Shown: piece after piece, positions 59,091-64,000 of the stretch
Position numbering within the stretch: the first letter of the stretch is position 1
Layout of the letters: each line of letters opens with the position of its first letter
NCBI GenBank assembly: GCA_942486035.1
Contig: CALNXK010000102.1
Coordinates: forward strand, 486,001 to 550,000
Reading direction: 5' to 3'
From: Porites lobata
Lineage: Eukaryota > Cnidaria > Anthozoa > Scleractinia > Poritidae
DNA length: 64,000 bases
Notes under the pieces: model-generated
Databases searched by the model: none
What the model was told of the DNA's origin: nothing
The model's input: only the letters and a program-made list of their open reading frames with translations
Program-made: the position numbers and the translations under genes

Positions 59091-59163
59091 TAGCCTCCCA
59101 CGCAGACGTTCTTAGGGGTTCGTCACGCGTTCCTGCCGCGTGACTAACCCCTAGGAGGCTACA
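59091..59163. mobile_element. Short GTAGCCTCC hairpin
   Basis: GGTAGCCTCCCACGCAGACG to CCTAGGAGGCTAC with an inner TAGGGGTTCGTCACGCG / CGCGTGACTAACCCCTA stem. Decayed relative of 20302-20442. No target duplication seen. Confidence 0.65.
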
Positions 59164-59345
59164 AGTCACATATCCGTCCCGTTTATGTATGAACTCGTGA
59201 ACGCGTAACGTTTATGTGAGTGGAGACCACGAATATAAATATAATAATTGCAGTGATACATGAAACTAGATTATGCAAGCCCGTACGCGTAGTGTCCGGA
59301 AATTTTACTTGTAATATTTTTATTGGTATGTTCGAGATGCGTTCC

Positions 59346-60615
59346 GGAAAGGGTGATCAGCGAAATTGCGTGACAATTGTTTTAACTAAAGAGAACTTCC
59401 ATTGCCGAAAATTCGACTTGAAATGTGGTTACCAAGCCTAAACTAAAAATGAGACATGAAATATAAACAAATAGTGAAGATAGCCTTTGATAGCTTGTGC
59501 TAACATAAGTTCTGACATAATTCGTCCTTACGAGCATACCGTATTTATTCGATTAACCTCTCTGGGCGCTTAAAACTAGTTTTTTTGGACCTTGAGAGAG
59601 GGCGCTTATTAAATTTTTACCATTTTCAGCAAGAGTGTTATGTTTATCAGTGCAACAAAACAATAAATGGTAACAATTTTTGCCCTAAGCAGGGCAGGTT
59701 TTGTAGGCTAACGAATGCTTCCTTGAGTTCCCCGCCCCGGATCCTAAGCCCGAGGAAAAACAAAAATACATTTGTTAAATACAAGTAAATCGTCCCAGAG
59801 GAACATTCCGGGTGAGGAAGTGACTCATAATAGGGACGGGAATGAAATATGGTGTTAATCTTGCTAACAACAACCGGACTAGAGAATTCAATTGACCAAA
59901 ACCGGAAACATCTCTGGCACTTTGCACCATCACTCAGGGTACTTGCTCCCACTGGCTTGTACCCAGTCCTCCAAGGTTGTCACTTATGATGTTTATGCTG
60001 ACTCGATATTGAATTGGGCGGGTAAGGGGGTGGGTCGAGGGAGAGTGCTCCAGTGGAAACTAATAGAATTTTAAAACGTCAGTGCCACTTAAAAGTTTTG
60101 CTATGAAAGCGTCTATAACCATTATTTCAGAGCTCATAAGCTTGAAAATAGCACGAATTCCAATAATCAGTACTAGCTGGAGGGCAGAAACTCAAACTTC
60201 GACGACAACTTATGTTTTTTAATTCCGTGACAGTTTTAGTTTCCTGCCTGCCATGTTGATATCCTGTGACGCAGAAGCTAGAAAGACGATGCACGTGCGG
60301 AATGTGCCTGATCGAACTGAACATTTATAAAAAGATAAACTGATCGTGAAACAGCTCTGATTAAACTGGCGAGACTTAAACATTCGTATTTTTCGATTTG
60401 ACATTTCATGTCGACGCATTCACTGAAACGTCACCACAATTTGAGAAAACGGTATCTAAAAATTCTCAAGTGTTTTGTTATCGTCAGTCACGACGTGACC
60501 CTCTGTCAGTTATCTTCGATCCGTTTAAAGTGAAGTTTCAGGACTTAATTCCTACCCTATAATCATTATTTTGGTAGTGATTAGTGCATTTCAAGGTAAG
60601 GCAAAGTACACATGT
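59346..60615. other. Intergenic stretch, nothing recognised
   Basis: Only short open frames on both strands, none with a family motif or credible splice context. Confidence 0.5.
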
Positions 60616-60960
60616 GAAAATGCAACCCCATCCAGCGGCACATTCCTATTAGCCTCTGATAAGAATGCAACCCCCCGGGCACTTACGGTGTTGTTTATAA
60701 AGGCACTAACCTATTTATAATCTTCAAACATTATAACCACACCAGCGCGAGGAATGACTTCCTTTCACTAGGAAGAGAAGAACGTGAAGATTTCAGCAGA
60801 TAGTTCACCATAAGTGCCCGGGGTATTACATACTTCCGCGAAGAATTCAGCACTGATAGCTAGTTCACCATAAGTGCCCGGGGGTTACTCCTTATTAGCA
60901 AGCATGCTCTCCTATTTGGGCGAATCAAGCGAGTCTCGCGAGGGATGGGGTCGCATTTTC
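60616..60960. mobile_element. Foldback with GAAAATGCAACCCCATCC ends
   Basis: The 18 bp ends are inverted with one mismatch. A second inner pair (GATAAGAATGCAACC / GGGTTACTCCTTATT) and two direct CACCATAAGTGCCCGGG phrases lie inside, suggesting a complex or nested element. Confidence 0.65.
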
Positions 60961-61208
60961 TCGACTGGATTGACTATAATGGGGTTGCATTTTCAATAGA
61001 GTTACTAAAATGGGATCGCACATTTCCGGATTCTTGGGGTATGTTCTTCACATTTACGCAAAGTACCAGAATGTTTGTACGGTCACGGGGCCCATAAGGG
61101 TCATGCATAGTTAATGAACAGTACATTCTCTGTAAAATTTCGAGTTTTTAGAAGAGAATCTCTTCCAAACCATTCGGTGTATTGGGCTCAAATTTTCAGA
61201 GATAACTG

Positions 61209-61239
<31 letters not shown>

Positions 61240-61244
61240 CTTTT

Positions 61245-61283
<39 letters not shown>

Positions 61284-62711
61284 TTAGGAGGCAAAAAGTG
61301 AAAACAAAGATTCGCCTATACTGCAGGTGAAAAGTGTTCTTCATTCACTTTAAATCAGAGGGCTCTATGAACCAACTCGTGATCAATTGAAGGTTTTGCG
61401 TTAATCTCAGTTCAAAAGTAACTTTTACAAGATGTTTGTTTTGAGGGGCCGGTGGGGGGGGGCAGGGGCGGTCTCCACTCAGTTAAGGGTAGCTGTGTCT
61501 TTGGAAGGTTTAAGAAAAAAAAATTCATGGTAGTAGAATTAAGAACTTATATATAGATAAACTGCTCAGTGACTTTTGACTCTGCTACCATAGTCAGAGA
61601 GTTTGCCATCTGAATCTATACATCCTACACTGTTTTGTGACCCAATTTTAAGGTTATGCCGACAATATATTTAGATCTATTTAAGGTTTCTCTTTTCAGA
61701 CTGGAAAAATATTATAACGTTTACTGTTGGGTCTGTACCTGAGTTGCCTTCACGTTAAGTTCACGTACTCGATCTCAACAATAGTGAAAATTTTCAGTGA
61801 TGTCTACGCAATTATGAAGTACAGTTCCAGGAATCATCTACAATCAGGAAGACAGTGCAAGGCCGCTTAAATAGAGATCTTGCGAAACTACGATACGCCG
61901 CACCAGGGAAACATCAATGAAAACGTCCACTACAAAAATAAATCCAAATTTTTAAAACTACTTCGAAATCAAATCTACTAGTTCAGTTTGTATACTAATA
62001 TTTCCCATTAGAAATGATGCTGCAAGTCACGTGCGTGACGGTCAAGTTCAAAACTACCCGTGACACATACGTGACTAGTGGGTGATCGTTCAATATCTTA
62101 AGTACGTATATACTTCACAGTTGCTGAACAACCTCAACAATCTATCAGTAGCGCTGCGTACACGAACAGTTACTATTTATAGACCCGAAACTCAGACAAA
62201 CAAACTGAAATTTGAATTCCTCGCTTTTGTACATGTCTGTCTTTTGTCGTTAAGATGAGAAAAATGACAACTGACTCTGACAAACATTGTAAATTAGTCA
62301 CTCTGACGTCATTCGCCCGCGACGCTATAAATACATACCACCAAGTTAATCTGCAATAAAACAGCGAATTTATTTTACCGTAGAGTTCCAGGAACTGCCA
62401 CATCAATTCTGAGAAACGTATCGTCTCAATATTTACTTGCTTTCAATGGCTTTCACGAAAACGTGGCTTTTACACGAAACAGGATTTCCTCACTGTTCGG
62501 TCTAGTTTGTGACGTTGTCTTATAACGTTGGCCAGAAGTAGCGATTATTGTAGCAATGCATAATAATTATCTCAACCTCTAATTTCTCGTTTTCTGTCAC
62601 TGTTCATATTTTAAGTTTTATTGAGAATTTTATTCCGCCTGCCGTCCTTATTTTAAATTGGTTTTCAATTACCGTACGGGTTTTATCTCCCTTGCTATGC
62701 CAACAAAAACA
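60961..62711. other. Intergenic stretch, nothing recognised
   Basis: No gene or repeat family that I can name. A G-run near 61450-61462. Confidence 0.45.
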
Positions 62712-63118
62712 TTGCAGTCAAACCAAGTCAAGCGTACCCTGAGTAAAGATTCTATCAGTGAATTGATTATTTGAAAAATGAAGCCGTTAGTCGTTCCCGT
62801 AACTGGTGTCAAATTCAAAGCGACATTTCTGCATGCGTAATAAGCAGTTAATATTTTACGAGAACTTCTCTGTATTTGGTCAGAATGGAAATCTTTGAAT
62901 GGATTAAGCTTCTTAGAAGACATTTACATCAATTTCAGGAAAATGGAGCTGGTAGAAATTTCATAACTGCCTGGCGTGTGAATTCACGGCTCATTACACA
63001 TGCATTTTTGAAGGCAGAGATCAATCTGAAATCTACAACTAGCAACGGATTCAACTTTTGAATAATAAATTCATTATTGAATTCTTGTGGGGTACGCTTG
63101 ACCTGGTTTGACTGTAAA
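62712..63118. mobile_element. ~407 bp MITE with CAGTCAAACCAAGTCAAGCG ends
   Basis: CAGTCAAACCAAGTCAAGCG then TACC at the left; GGTACGCTTGACCTGGTTTG then ACTG at the right. Imperfect inner arms continue for more than 100 bp. Non-coding. Confidence 0.75.
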
Positions 63119-63468
63119 ACGTGCACGACTGAATACGCGAGCAAATTCTTGTCTTGGTACGTCACAGACTTCGTAAGCAAGATGCTGTCGGCATTTTTAA
63201 AACTTTTTAAAGCGTGAAGTAATCACGAGCTGGATGACAGGAGCTTTTGATAATTTTCTGTATTTGGTGAGTGTACTTTCTACTGGTTTTCTAACGGTAT
63301 TTTCCGTGAAAAGTGAAATTCGTGAAGATACTAAACCTACCAAAAATGTTGATCGGAGACTAGGTACGAAAAATTCTTTTTTAAATGCGTATGCGTGACG
63401 TATGATATGTGCTTAATCGTTCGCACGGCAGCAAAATCAAATTGCGACCACTCTTTGGTTCTCTTTAG

Positions 63469-63612
63469 TTATTTTGGGTAAACTAGCTCGACGGGCTAAC
63501 TCTAATGATCTAGAGATACCCTGTGGAGAGAAAAGTCGTTTTTCAAAGGAAAAATTCTTGGATGCAACAACAAGTAGCAAAGTTAATGTTGCTGGATGTA
63601 TCAGTGTCAGAG
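63469..63612 (+). other. Orphan candidate coding exon, 144 nt, phase 1-1
   Basis: The acceptor CTCTTTAG and the donor AGAGGTAAGC bound a frame open throughout: ILGKLARRANSNDLEIPCGE then about 28 more residues ending AGCISVRG. A symmetric phase 1 exon is plausible as part of a gene continuing beyond the window, but I find no partner exon and no family match. Confidence 0.25.
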
Positions 63613-64000
63613 GTAAGCTTGACAGCTGCCGAACAGCTCAAACCAAAAGAGAAACAAATAGAAGATGTCACTGGAAAATTCAGATATGGTCGTTTTGGAT
63701 ATCTTTGAATGGTCTATTTATATGTTACTGTTTTCAAATAATTTGTCATTTTCAAACGCGTAATTAAGTTTGACAAGGTTTTTCTGGGGTAAGACTAATC
63801 TGTGGAACTGCTGACCGCGGAACCGCGGGACCTGCGGAACCTAAAGAAATGGCTGTTTTATTGCAACTGCCTTTGGCTAACGTGTTAAAATGATTAGTTG
63901 CCATTAATTTTTACAATAACTGAGCGATTTCTCACCCCCTGATTGGTCGAAAGCTATTGTCGATAACAGTACAGACCACTGAAACTGGCTTTTGTCGATT

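Noticed and set aside
1..64000. tRNA, rRNA, CRISPR or prokaryotic operon signals
   Set aside because: None seen by eye on either strand. The direct repeats present lack the regular spacing of CRISPR, and the genome is clearly eukaryotic.

Overview
This is a eukaryotic nuclear window: intron-rich, AT-rich and packed with short inverted-repeat transposons. The protein sequences and the repeat style point to an anthozoan cnidarian, most likely a stony coral. That assignment is my inference from gene similarity and repeat character. I ran no database search. Five multi-exon genes can be assembled by hand, each with consistent GT-AG borders and reading phase, and every one closes to an exact multiple of three.

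Layout. 0-4.2 kb: repeats only. 4.2-6.8 kb, minus strand: a two-exon gene for a ciliary microtubule inner protein resembling human C2orf50 (CIMIP5). 8.3-19.2 kb, plus strand: the complete elongation factor 1-alpha gene (461 aa, six coding exons plus a non-coding first exon), with a CRE-like site, TATA box, TOP-type mRNA start and poly(A) signal. 20.3-22.0 kb: a perfect-looking hairpin and a 1.5 kb inverted-repeat element whose ends are built of iterated units; the element carries a possible 56-aa secreted peptide. 22.9-38.3 kb, plus strand: the sigma subunit of the AP-5 adaptor complex (186 aa), split over seven tiny exons across 15 kb of repeat-filled introns. 39.9-45.0 kb and 47.4-55.9 kb, minus strand: two tandem GLUT8-like (SLC2A8-type) sugar transporters (496 and 475 aa) with identical intron phases, so an old tandem duplication. 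56-64 kb: no recognisable complete gene; duplicated non-coding units, foldback elements, a non-LTR retrotransposon tail and one orphan candidate exon.

The genes do not form an operon or an obvious pathway. AP5S1 and the nearer transporter are convergent. Both transporters end in a YxxI tail of the kind read by adaptor complexes, but adjacency to an adaptor gene may be chance. The strongest structural signal is the mobile-element layer. One set of TAGCC...GGCTA hairpin elements is flanked by 9-10 bp direct repeats at six separate sites, a MULE-like signature. Two elements sit between TTAA sites with CCCTTTAAG ends (piggyBac-like). Several larger foldback elements have no family I can name. I found no tRNA, rRNA, CRISPR or prokaryotic feature, and no clear case for a wholly new multi-gene system.
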